The notes below the pieces were generated by a model that saw nothing but the letters and a program-made list of their open reading frames with translations, searched no databases and was not told the DNA's origin. Position numbers and translations under genes: made by a program. From contig NZ_FCOG02000001.1 of assembly GCF_001544975.2 (NCBI RefSeq), forward strand, positions 186,001-250,000: a DNA stretch of 64,000 nucleotides, read 5' to 3'. Of this stretch, positions 49,397 through 58,112 are shown piece after piece (positions within the stretch are counted from its first letter, which is position 1; each line of letters opens with the position of its first letter). This DNA is from Caballeronia arationis (GTDB taxonomy: Bacteria; Pseudomonadota; Gammaproteobacteria; Burkholderiales; Burkholderiaceae).

Positions 49397-49441
49397 GTGG
49401 ATAGCGTCACTGTTTACCGTTTCGTCGGGAGATGGGCGTGA
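49397..49441 (+). CDS. Short leader ORF coupled to jetA (putative)
   Basis: GTG at 49397 has GGAGG five nt upstream and encodes 14 residues (VDSVTVYRFVGRWA) before a TGA at 49439-49441. That stop overlaps the GTG at 49438, the best jetA start, in a GTGA arrangement. The spacing suits translation coupling. No peptide function is evident. Confidence 0.4.
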   Translation: MDSVTVYRFVGRWA

Positions 49442-50900
49442 AGACGCTTCGGGGCGCAGCAGCTTTGCGTAATCTGCGCGAGCAACCCCTTTGGCGCCTG
49501 TTGGCGGCCACGAAGGCACCCGTGATAATTGCCGTGCTCCAGTCGCTTTTCACGGGCACTGACAAAGCGTTACCAAGTTCGGTGCTTCATGAGCGCCTGA
49601 GTCGTGACATCGATTCGCTTCGCTCAACCGGCGAAGACCTCCCCCAGACACCCCAGGCGTACGTTTCTGAGTGGCTCAATCAAGGCTGGTTGACGCGTCG
49701 GTTTCCCATCGGGGCTCCAGAAGAAGAGTACGAATTGTCGGCCGAAGCGCTTACTTCGGTGCGCTTTGTTGCGGGACTCTTGACGCCAAGAACGACCGCC
49801 ACAGAAAGTCGGCTTTCAGTGGTCATGCACCAACTGTCGCGATTAGCTGAAGAGACCAATACCAACCCCGAAGCACGCTTGGCAGCGCTGCGCGCTGAAC
49901 GCGAGCGTATCGACAAGGCCATCGCTGATGTCGAGCGTGGCGGCGCGAAGATTCTGACACCTGACCGCGCCATCGAGAGCGCTCGCGAAGTCATCGCTCT
50001 GGCACAAGAGCTTGCGGCCGACTTTCGAAGCGTCCGCGACGAGTTCGAGCGATTGAACCGGGGGCTGCGGCAAAGCCTGATGGAGAACGAAGGCAGCCGT
50101 GGCGACGTGCTTGAACGGCTTTTTGCTGGCGTTGACCTTATCGGTGAAAGCGATGCTGGTCGCACTTTCAACGCGTTTGGGGTTTGCTGACAGACAGCGA
50201 GCAAGCCGCCACCCTGCGAGAGTCGTTGGACGAAGTGACGAGCCGGCCCTTTGCGCGACAGTTGGAATCGCACGAACGCAAATTCCTGCATACGCTGACG
50301 GGCGCTCTGCTGACCGAAGGACGAGGGGTGCACGACGTGTTGCAGCACTTTGCACGAAGCCTAAAGAGTTTCGTGCAGAGCCGCGAATTTCTTGAGCACC
50401 GGCGCCTGCACGGCCTATTGAAAGAAGCAACGCAGGCGGCGCTGACCGCCAAGAATGCAGTTCGCCCTAATGAGCAGATTGGTTTCGAACTCATGCAGTC
50501 CAGCGGTCGCATCCGGTCAGTAGCACAGTGGGTACTCTATGACCCCGCGCAACGAGTGACCGATTCGTCAATGCGGATTGCAGAACCCTCTGAGCTGGAC
50601 CTGGAAACCGTGAGCGAGCTCGTCCGGCAGTCGGAAATCGACTTTCGAACGCTCAAAGCGCACTTGCGGACCATTCTCGAACGCCAGTCGCAGGTCACCA
50701 TTGGTCAGATACTGACCGAGTTTCCAGCGGAACAAGGTCTTGGCAGCGTCGTTGGCTATGTGGCGTTGGGTGCCAAGCACGGCGAGGTCACGGACGGCAT
50801 CGAGCTCGTCACATGGGAAGGCGACGACGCGACCCGGCGTCGCGCCAAGGTTCCGACCATCTATTTCATGAAGGAGCGCTATCTTGAACTCGTTGACTGA
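49438..50900 (+). pseudogene. jetA: Wadjet JetA (DUF3375, MukF-like kleisin), frameshifted
   Basis: Two consecutive open frames together encode one DUF3375 protein of about 487 residues: 49438-50190 and 50184-50900. The first frame stops at 50188 after RTFNAFGVC. Adding one base in the T-run at 50176-50178 gives RTFNAFWGLLTDSEQ and joins the frames without loss. The N-terminal winged-helix part (NLREQPLWRLLAATKAPVI), the coiled middle and the C-terminal KVPTIYFMKERYLELVD are otherwise complete. JetA links the SMC heads of JetC. GTG 49438 has GGGAG six nt upstream; ATG 49432 is an alternative. If real, the shift should abolish the system unless there is -1 slippage, and the site is not a classic slippery heptamer. 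Confidence 0.85.
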
Positions 50901-51621
50901 CCTCACCGACGAAAGCGTCGCCGACGAGCCCGCGCCCGATACGACAGTTGCTGATACTGCGACGTTCCGAGGTGACACCGGTTCGCTTCCAATGGATACC
51001 AGGCGGGTGCTTGTGCAACTGCTTCTCGGCCCATCGGTGGACGCCCGGCGCCAGTCAAAGCTCTGGCCCGTGCTGCTTCGCGATGAAGCCATCGTCCGCT
51101 CTCGCATGCATGAGCTCTTTCTCGAGGTCATCATTGACCACGAACAGCGAGTCGCGTTCACGCGGCAGGTCGTATCCGAGGACATCGATGTCCCCATCCT
51201 TCTTCGCAAGGCATCGCTCACCTTCTTGGATACAGCGTTGCTGCTCTTCTTGCGACAGCGCTTGACCCAAGCCGATGCGCAGGGCGAACGAGCTGTCGTG
51301 TCGCGTGATGACATGCAAGAACACCTGTCGGTGTTCGAACGGGGGAGCAACCCCGACCACGCAAAATTTGAAAAGCAAATCGTCAACGCCGTCGACAAGG
51401 CCAAGAAGCTCAGCCTGCTGCAATTCGTTCGCGGCTCTGGTGAGCGGTACGAAGTTTCACCCACGCTCAAGCTCCTCTTTTCGGCCGAAGAAATTCAAGA
51501 CTTGACACGAACTTATGCCGCTCTGGCGTCCTCGCATTACGCGATAAACACGGACGAAGGCAACGCCGCTGAAGACGATGCATCGGCCAGCAGTGCCGAA
51601 AACGAGGAGGACTCGCTATGA
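50884..51621 (+). CDS. jetB: Wadjet JetB (DUF4194, MukE-like kite subunit)
   Basis: 245 residues. The TTG start at 50884 is supported by AAGGAG seven nt upstream, inside the end of jetA, so the two overlap by 17 nt. The body has RRVLVQLLLGPSVDARRQSKLWPVLLRDEAIVRSRMHELFLEVIIDH and later LSLLQFVRGSGERYEVSPTLKLLFSAEEI, the winged-helix features of the DUF4194 family. The C-terminus is acidic. JetB binds JetA in the SMC complex. Confidence 0.9.
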   Translation: MNSLTDLTDESVADEPAPDTTVADTATFRGDTGSLPMDTRRVLVQLLLGPSVDARRQSKLWPVLLRDEAIVRSRMHELFLEVIIDHEQRVAFTRQVVSEDIDVPILLRKASLTFLDTALLLFLRQRLTQADAQGERAVVSRDDMQEHLSVFERGSNPDHAKFEKQIVNAVDKAKKLSLLQFVRGSGERYEVSPTLKLLFSAEEIQDLTRTYAALASSHYAINTDEGNAAEDDASASSAENEEDSL

Positions 51622-54600
51622 ACATCGACCAGCCCGTGTTGTTGGACGGCAGCGGTGACCAGTTCCGCCTTACGCGCCTACAGACGTTCAACTGGGGAAC
51701 CTTCTCCAACGTCTTCGACTTCCCCATCCCCAAGGAGGGCTACCTCTTCGTGGGGCCGTCTGGTTCGGGGAAGTCGACGGTTCTGGACGCTCACGCGGCG
51801 CTGTTGACGCCACCGAAGTGGTTGGACTTCAACGTTGCCGCGCGTGAAGCAGAGCGGCATGGGCGCGACCGCAGCGCCATGACCTACCTCAGGGGTGCTT
51901 GGGCGCAGCAGACGGGAGACGGTGGCGAATACGTTTCACAATACCTTCGCAGCGGCACAACCTGGTCCGCCATTGCAGAGACCTACCTCGATGGACAAGG
52001 TCGGGTGGTCGTGCTCGCTCAAGTCCTATGGGTCAAGGGCAACACCACGGCGTCAAGCGACGCCAAGCGGCTGTACCTCACGCTCGAGCGTGAGTTCGAG
52101 ATTCAGGAGCTGGAGTTCTTCGCCAAGAACGAGTTCGACACCCGCCGCTTCAAACACGACCTGCTCGATGCGAAGGTGTATACCGAATTCAGCGCATATC
52201 AGGAACGCTTTCGTCGTATGCTGGACATCGACAACGAGCGCGCCCTCCGCCTTCTGCATAAGACGCAGTCGGCGAAGAATCTCGGCGACCTCAACGTGTT
52301 CCTGCGGGACTTCATGCTGGATGAGCCAGAGACGTTCAGCATCGCCATCAGCCTAATCAAGGAGTTCGGGGAGCTGAACGAGGCACACCAGGAGGTCGTA
52401 GCTGCCCGGAACCAAATCGAAATGCTCAAGCCGGCGCGGGAGGAGCACATGGAGCTCGAACGTGGCAACAGCGACCGCAACGGGCTGCAGGCAATCCAGA
52501 CCGCCATTGACCAGTATCGAGAGCACCGTCGCAAGGTCCTCGTGGACGAGCGGATTGCAGAGCTGGAGGTCGACAAGGAAGCATCGCGGCAGGAAGTCCA
52601 ACTTCTCTCGCAGATTGTCGATGACGAGTTCGTCAAGCTGACGGACCTACAACGTCAGAAGCTCAAAATGGGGGCTGATGTCTTGGTCCGTCTCGAAGAA
52701 AATATCAAGGCGGCGGAGGCAGATAAAATCGTCCGCATGAACAAGCGTGACCAGGCGGCAGCCGCGTGCAAAGTCATGGGATGGGCGATGCCTGACAGTG
52801 TGGTCTGGTTCGTCCACCGAGTCGAAGCTGCCAAGCAGCGTGTCCTCAGGGCTCACGACCTGACGAAGGAAGTAGAAGACCGTAAGGACCAGCTCAAGGC
52901 AGACCATCGGCAGGCCAGCGAAGAATTCACCACGACGGTGGCCGAAGTCAAAGCTCTGGAGCGTCAAAGGTCCAACCTTCCGGCACGGCTCGTGGACTTG
53001 CGTGAGCGCATGGCCCGTGACCTTTCGATACCCGAGGCGAAGCTGCCTTTCGCGGGCGAACTGGTGGAAGTGCGTTCTGATTCGACCGAATGGCGGGGCG
53101 CCATTGAGCGCGTCCTCGGCGGTTTCGCGCGCTCTATCCTCGTGGATGAGAAGCTCTACCCGGCGGTCTCGGCTTACCTGAACGAGCGCAACATTGGCGA
53201 GCGACTGGTGTACTTTCGGACTGTCCAGCAGACATCCGGACGCACGCCTGGTCCCAATTCTCTGGTGCGAAAGCTGAACTTCGCGCAGGGAAGCTTTGGT
53301 GAATGGGTGCGGGAGGAGCTAAAGCGCTCATACGAACTTGAGTGCACCGACACGCTGCAGGCGTTCCGCAATGCCCCTCGTGCCGTCACCCGTGAGGGCT
53401 TGGTCAAGCACAACACGGTGCGGCACGAGAAGAACGACCGCCACTCAGTCAACGACCGCAGCCAGTGGGTACTGGGCTTTGACAATAAGGACAAGCTCAC
53501 TCTGTACAGGAACAAGGCAGCGGAGCTTGGCGGACGCATCGCTGAACTGCGGATGGCGCTGGACAAGATTGGGGATGAAGAAGTCCTCCAGCAACAACAG
53601 CTCTTGCACTGCCAGAACCTGTCGAACCTGACGTGGAACGACGTCGACGTCGGCGCACTTCTGGCCCGCATCGACGACTTGACGACACGCCTCAACGCGG
53701 AGCGGGACGCCAGGCCGGACCTTGCCATCCTGGATGACCGCATTAAGACGCAGGAGGACATCCACTCCAAGGCCGTTGGCAAGAAGAACGAAGAGGATGT
53801 CAAAGGTCGCTCCATCAAGTCCGACATCGAGAAGCTAAATGTCAAGCTGGCCGAGCTGGCTCGTTTGTGGCCCGCCTCTGACAGGCCACCGGCGTTCGCC
53901 GCCCAAATCGAAGCTCGGTATGCGGCCACCGGCAAGGAGATTACTCTCGAGAACCTTGACCCGGTGAACGGGCAGGTGGACCGGGGCCTCAGCAACGAAT
54001 TGCGTGCGATTGAGAGTCGCTTGAGCGAGTTGCGCAATGCTATCGTCCAGCGATTCGTAGAGTTCAACCGCTTGTGGCCTTCGGTTGCTGGTGGTCTGGA
54101 CGCTACGCTGGCCAGCGCCGACGACTATCTGGCAAAGCTCAAGCGGCTGGAGGACGACAACCTTCCAGCGTTTGAAGACCGATTCTTTGGGTTGCTACGC
54201 GAGCAGAGCGACCAAAACCTGACTCTTTTGGCGACCAAGCTCGACGAGGAGCGCTCGGCAATTCGCTCGCGTATGGAACTGGTCAATGAGAGCCTGGAGA
54301 CTGCGCCGTTCAACCCGGGAACGCACCTCGTCATCGAAACGACCGACAAGTCGCTCGAGGATGTGCGGCTCTTCCGCGCGAGCTTGAGGGAGTCGCTCAG
54401 CCACTCGTTCTCGAACGACCGAGACCTGGCCGAAGAGCGCTTCAAGACGTTGGCTGCCTTAGTTAAGCGCCTCGCCAGCCAAGAAACTGCGGACAAGAAC
54501 TGGCGAAATCTGGTGCTCGACGTCAGGCAGCACGTGGAGTTTGTTGCTCGCGAGCTTGACGAGGGCGACGTCGAGGTGGAGGTCTACCGCAGTGGAGCAG

Positions 54601-54971
54601 GTAAGTCGGGCGGACAGCGCCAGAAGCTGGCTGCTACCTGCCTGGCGGCCGCCCTGCGCTATCAGCTTGGCGGCCAAGACCGTGCGCTTCCGAGCTACTC
54701 CACCGTGGTGCTCGACGAAGCTTTCGATAAAGCCGATGCAGAGTTCACTGCGATGGCGATGAACATCTTCAAGGCGTTTGGTTTCCAGATGATTGTGGCC
54801 ACCCCTCTGAAATCTGTGATGACACTGGAACCTTTCATCGGAGGAGCATGCTTCGTGCATATAAAGGACCGCAAGAAATCTGCCGTCATACCCATCGAGT
54901 ACGACAGCGAGTCCAATCGCTTGAAGTTGACTCAGGACGTACGCAATGCCGAAGAAACTGCTGTCTCCTGA
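51618..54971 (+). CDS. jetC: Wadjet JetC (MukB-like SMC ATPase)
   Basis: 1117 residues. An N-terminal head has Walker A GPSGSGKST (46-54). Long coiled-coil arms run from about 220 to 430 and 600 to 900 around a hinge-like centre (SIPEAKLPFAGELVEVRSDSTEW...). A C-terminal head has the signature KSGGQRQKLA at about 997 and Walker B with VVLDEAFDKAD near 1030-1040. It dimerises and uses ATP to extrude DNA loops. The ATG overlaps the jetB stop (ATGA) and is preceded by GAGGAGG. The reading frame is intact. Confidence 0.95.
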   Translation: MNIDQPVLLDGSGDQFRLTRLQTFNWGTFSNVFDFPIPKEGYLFVGPSGSGKSTVLDAHAALLTPPKWLDFNVAAREAERHGRDRSAMTYLRGAWAQQTGDGGEYVSQYLRSGTTWSAIAETYLDGQGRVVVLAQVLWVKGNTTASSDAKRLYLTLEREFEIQELEFFAKNEFDTRRFKHDLLDAKVYTEFSAYQERFRRMLDIDNERALRLLHKTQSAKNLGDLNVFLRDFMLDEPETFSIAISLIKEFGELNEAHQEVVAARNQIEMLKPAREEHMELERGNSDRNGLQAIQTAIDQYREHRRKVLVDERIAELEVDKEASRQEVQLLSQIVDDEFVKLTDLQRQKLKMGADVLVRLEENIKAAEADKIVRMNKRDQAAAACKVMGWAMPDSVVWFVHRVEAAKQRVLRAHDLTKEVEDRKDQLKADHRQASEEFTTTVAEVKALERQRSNLPARLVDLRERMARDLSIPEAKLPFAGELVEVRSDSTEWRGAIERVLGGFARSILVDEKLYPAVSAYLNERNIGERLVYFRTVQQTSGRTPGPNSLVRKLNFAQGSFGEWVREELKRSYELECTDTLQAFRNAPRAVTREGLVKHNTVRHEKNDRHSVNDRSQWVLGFDNKDKLTLYRNKAAELGGRIAELRMALDKIGDEEVLQQQQLLHCQNLSNLTWNDVDVGALLARIDDLTTRLNAERDARPDLAILDDRIKTQEDIHSKAVGKKNEEDVKGRSIKSDIEKLNVKLAELARLWPASDRPPAFAAQIEARYAATGKEITLENLDPVNGQVDRGLSNELRAIESRLSELRNAIVQRFVEFNRLWPSVAGGLDATLASADDYLAKLKRLEDDNLPAFEDRFFGLLREQSDQNLTLLATKLDEERSAIRSRMELVNESLETAPFNPGTHLVIETTDKSLEDVRLFRASLRESLSHSFSNDRDLAEERFKTLAALVKRLASQETADKNWRNLVLDVRQHVEFVARELDEGDVEVEVYRSGAGKSGGQRQKLAATCLAAALRYQLGGQDRALPSYSTVVLDEAFDKADAEFTAMAMNIFKAFGFQMIVATPLKSVMTLEPFIGGACFVHIKDRKKSAVIPIEYDSESNRLKLTQDVRNAEETAVS

Positions 54972-56199
54972 GTCGGCGCGCGACTTCCTTGTTCGTCGCT
55001 TCAATAACCAGCACGAGAACTGGCTTGCTGGGGAGGGAGCTTGGCCTCTGGTCGTCTCGCTGGGTGCTCCCACCGACAAGGACATCGCCGAGGATGCTTC
55101 GGCGGTCCGTACATGGGCTTTCGCTTGGCAGTCGAGAGGCGGTCCGGGTGAAGTTGTCTTTGAAGAGCGGCAATTCGCGCGGTTTGGCAGGCATCGCCTT
55201 CCTGTCAGCCTGAGCTTCGCAAATGCGACTGCCGTTGCGACTGCCGTGGGTCAGACTAGGCGCTGGGAAACGGCAACGGAGCGCTACCAGCAGATGCTGA
55301 ATCGCTGGCCAGTGCTCGCACAAAGCAAGGTCTTGGCATCGAAGTTCGATGTGCTAGCCGACTACACTCCGGAAGACTTCGAGCGGTTGGTAACGCTCTT
55401 GACGTGGCTGGAAGCGAATCCCGATTCCGGACTCTACCTCCGACAACTTCCTGTCGAAGGGCTCGACACGAAGTGGTTGGAGAAGCGAACGGGCCTAGTG
55501 GCGGGGCTCCTTCGGTCGTTGCGCGAAGTTACTGTCGACGACAGCGACTTCCATACCTTGTGCGGGCTGAGGAAGCCTGCGCACAGGGTCCGAATCCGAC
55601 TGCTATGCCCAGCCTTGCGCGAACGAGTCGGCGGCCTCTGTGACATCGAGGCACCTATAGGTGAACTTGCGACGCTGCCTATTGAGCCCAAGGCAGTGGT
55701 TATCGTCGAGAATCTTGAGACGGGCGTGGCACTTCCGGACGTTCCGGGTACCGTGGCAATCATGCGCCTTGGCAATGCGGTGAGTGCGTTGCATGTCCTG
55801 CGATGGTTGCGAGGGCCAGAGATTGTCTACTGGGGTGACATCGACACCCACGGTTTTGCAATTCTCGACCGCGCCCGCAGGGTCATGCCTCAGCTTCGGT
55901 CGGTACTTATGGACGAAGCAACACTGATTTCGCACCGCCCGCTGTGGGTGGAGGAATCTTCACTGTGTCCCAATGTCCCGTTTGATGAACTGACGGCTGA
56001 AGAGCGGCGCGTCTACGACAACCTACGCGCTGGTAGCTGGGGGCAGCGCGTCCGTCTTGAGCAAGAGCGTCTGTACTGGGCTACGTCGATAGAAACGCTA
56101 GTGCATGCGCTTGAGGGTCAGACTAACGTCGAGGAAGGCGTGGGGCTATCCGTTTCTCCGAACGGGCTTTGCCGCGCGGCGCAGTCAACCGATGGTTAG
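54946..56199 (+). CDS. jetD: Wadjet JetD (TOPRIM endonuclease, DUF3322/DUF2220)
   Basis: 417 residues. The N-terminal arm (DUF3322-like) leads to a DUF2220 C-terminus with a topoisomerase VI-like TOPRIM fold: catalytic Glu255 in VVIVENLETG and the DxD pair Asp298/Asp300 in YWGDIDTHGFAIL. JetD cuts small circular DNA that the JetABC motor has fully traversed. The gene overlaps the jetC end by 26 nt. Active-site residues are all present. Confidence 0.94.
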   Translation: MPKKLLSPESARDFLVRRFNNQHENWLAGEGAWPLVVSLGAPTDKDIAEDASAVRTWAFAWQSRGGPGEVVFEERQFARFGRHRLPVSLSFANATAVATAVGQTRRWETATERYQQMLNRWPVLAQSKVLASKFDVLADYTPEDFERLVTLLTWLEANPDSGLYLRQLPVEGLDTKWLEKRTGLVAGLLRSLREVTVDDSDFHTLCGLRKPAHRVRIRLLCPALRERVGGLCDIEAPIGELATLPIEPKAVVIVENLETGVALPDVPGTVAIMRLGNAVSALHVLRWLRGPEIVYWGDIDTHGFAILDRARRVMPQLRSVLMDEATLISHRPLWVEESSLCPNVPFDELTAEERRVYDNLRAGSWGQRVRLEQERLYWATSIETLVHALEGQTNVEEGVGLSVSPNGLCRAAQSTDG

Positions 56200-56349
56200 C
56201 GACGGCCCCAAGGCACAGGGTTGACGACGCCTGTGTAGCAAATCGGCCGCATGGGATAACGCGCACTCGACTCAACGCGGCCCGAAGAAAGTTCTAGGCT
56301 TCCCCTTCTACCGGAACTCCGATAATAGAGCGGTTCAAATTCGAAAACC

Positions 56350-56994
56350 ATGACAGCAATCGTGAAACGCGGCATCACTGAAGACTGCTGGAGCCTCATG
56401 AGCGAGGACCGAAAGCTCGGCTGGGAACTGTTCACGAGGTGCTTGGCCATAGTCGCAGCTTGGTTCGTGGTGAAGACGGGCGTTACGGCTATCGATTGTG
56501 TTGTCGCAGCCTTCGCAGGATTCACGCCGCTCTTTATTATCCGGAGTCAACGGTCTTTTCGGAAATACAGCAAGAACATCCGAAAGCGTCTCCTTGGGGA
56601 AATTGTCTTTCTTGGCGGAACCGGTGCGGCCGTCCTCGGGTTGCTCTACTTTGGCATCGCACTCCTTAGTAGCGTAGCTCAGACCTACGCGACCGATGTA
56701 GCACCCTTCCGTCATCGCGCTGACCCACTCATGGCTAACGTGATGCTTGTGCTACTGCTTTTCACCGTACCCCTCGCCGGCGTGAAGGCGTGGCGTGGCC
56801 TCAAGATGAGTGAGCTCGTCTTTGATTTACCAAAGCGCTCGCTGAAGCGCTTGGTCCTTCAACGGAAATACGTGGCTGACACCTTCGCCACTTTTGCCCA
56901 TTTTGAACTGAGCGCCCAAATCGTCGGCTTCGCGTACGCGTCGACATGTGCACGAATCATCAAGGTCTATTTGAGCGTACTTGTCCATCAATAG
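56350..56994 (+). CDS. Four-helix membrane protein downstream of Wadjet, unknown function
   Basis: 214 residues with likely membrane segments at about 31-45, 48-64, 84-108 and 127-147, basic loops between, and a C-terminal soluble part. I do not recognise a family. It lies 150 bp after jetD on the same strand. Its base composition matches the island rather than the housekeeping genes. It could be an accessory or an unrelated passenger. Confidence 0.6.
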   Translation: MTAIVKRGITEDCWSLMSEDRKLGWELFTRCLAIVAAWFVVKTGVTAIDCVVAAFAGFTPLFIIRSQRSFRKYSKNIRKRLLGEIVFLGGTGAAVLGLLYFGIALLSSVAQTYATDVAPFRHRADPLMANVMLVLLLFTVPLAGVKAWRGLKMSELVFDLPKRSLKRLVLQRKYVADTFATFAHFELSAQIVGFAYASTCARIIKVYLSVLVHQ

Positions 56995-57641
56995 CCCAAC
57001 CGCTGGCCATGGCACGATGACGGACGACGCGGCTCGCGTTGTCAATGCTCCACGAATCGACAACGGCCGTTCGCGAAGCGTTCTCGCGTCCAGGTTGAAA
57101 GCGTCCTTCTTTGATGAATTGCGTCGCGCATCTAACGAAATCGGGACTTTGACCCAATCAGAGCCGGGTGACAGCAGAGCTGTCCAGCGAGCGGACCCCG
57201 CCCGAGGCTAAGGTAGCGGCTGGTACGGACTGCTTTTACGAAATTCTGCCCGACGCCTGGTATGCTAGGTCTTGGCCGACTCTGTTCCGAGTTAAATATT
57301 GGCCCATTACTCCTCTCGTCGGTGTGTGCCGACTTCATCAGAGAATCATGGCCAAATGCGGCGGTGGCGGAAAAGGTTAAGACAGTCGCTGTCGTTAAGG
57401 AGCTGATTTTGCTGCAAGTCTCGTCGACGGGCGCGCTGGCACGCCTTCGAGGAGCAATGCCGCTGACGGGGAGCACGCCGCAGCGGCACGAATGCATTGC
57501 TACAGGCAAGACAAAGGCGGGTCGATTTCGTGGGTCCCCTCCGTGTCGAGTCGAGACCGGCGCACGTGACCGTCTGACCCGCCAGCGAACCGCTGGCCTG
57601 AGAAGGGATAGGAAGCGCTGTTGACGCACATCTAGCGGATT

Positions 57642-57660
57642 CCCATCACCCGAGAAAATC
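57642..57660 (+). repeat. Distal copy of the island-edge motif
   Basis: CCCATCACCCGAGAAAATC matches CCCATAACCTGAGAAAAAC at 47753-47771 at 16 of 19 bases in the same orientation, 9.9 kb apart. Confidence 0.4.
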
Positions 57661-57681
57661 GCTAGAATTTCCTCATTTCAA

Positions 57682-57704
57682 GCGCAGTTTTTTGAAAACT
57701 GCGC
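57682..57704. repeat. Perfect 10-bp inverted repeat
   Basis: GCGCAGTTTT (57682-57691) and AAAACTGCGC (57695-57704) flank a TTG loop. No T-run follows on the plus strand, so it is more likely an old element end or protein site than a terminator. Confidence 0.5.
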
Positions 57705-57934
57705 GCGTGCGCAACCGTCGTCCACTGATGGGACATGTTCGACCAGCCACTCGCTTGGCACCCGGTTCGAGGCGGCCGCGGGCGGAATTCTCATTTTATG
57801 CGTCCCGCTTTCTCGGTTTATGGGTGCGCATCTCCCGCAAGTCCTTTGCCAGCAGGGCACTCTTTCTCACCTTTTGTATCCATCTACAGTGAGTCGGCCG
57901 TCGTCTCCTGACCGCCGGTCATCGCAACTCAGCA

Positions 57935-57967
57935 AAGCCAACTGATCTCCGATCAGTTGGCTTTTTT
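57935..57967 (+). terminator. Strong intrinsic terminator
   Basis: A perfect 11-bp stem AGCCAACTGAT (57935-57945) / ATCAGTTGGCT (57951-57961) with loop CTCCG, followed by T to 57967. No plus-strand gene ends directly upstream; it may originally have served gyrB. Confidence 0.93.
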
Positions 57968-58112
57968 TGTGCGCGTTCGAAAAACAACGTCAAACCCGCG
58001 GCTCACGCTCCGATTCCCGCCTCAAATCGTCAAATAACGTAAAGAAAGTATCGGCCCGCGCCTCATCACGCCTTAGAGTTTCGACCGCCCGAACCCGTCC
58101 GAAACTCCCGTC

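Larger units (their letters stand above)
56995..57934. other. Island right flank, no convincing gene
   Basis: Short open frames exist in several phases (for example 57262-57624), but none has a recognisable domain, good ribosome site or consistent codon use. The stretch holds the 19-mer repeat at 57642 and a perfect hairpin at 57682. It looks like degraded mobile DNA. Confidence 0.5.

Noticed and set aside
50176-50190. Programmed -1 frameshifting as the main explanation for split jetA
   Set aside because: The zero-frame codons GCG TTT GGG do not form an X XXY YYZ slippery heptamer, and no strong downstream stem is evident; a lost T is simpler. Kept only as an option.
57132-57629. Possible genes on either strand in the island's right flank
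   Set aside because: Overlapping frames on both strands without recognisable features; described as a degraded stretch instead.
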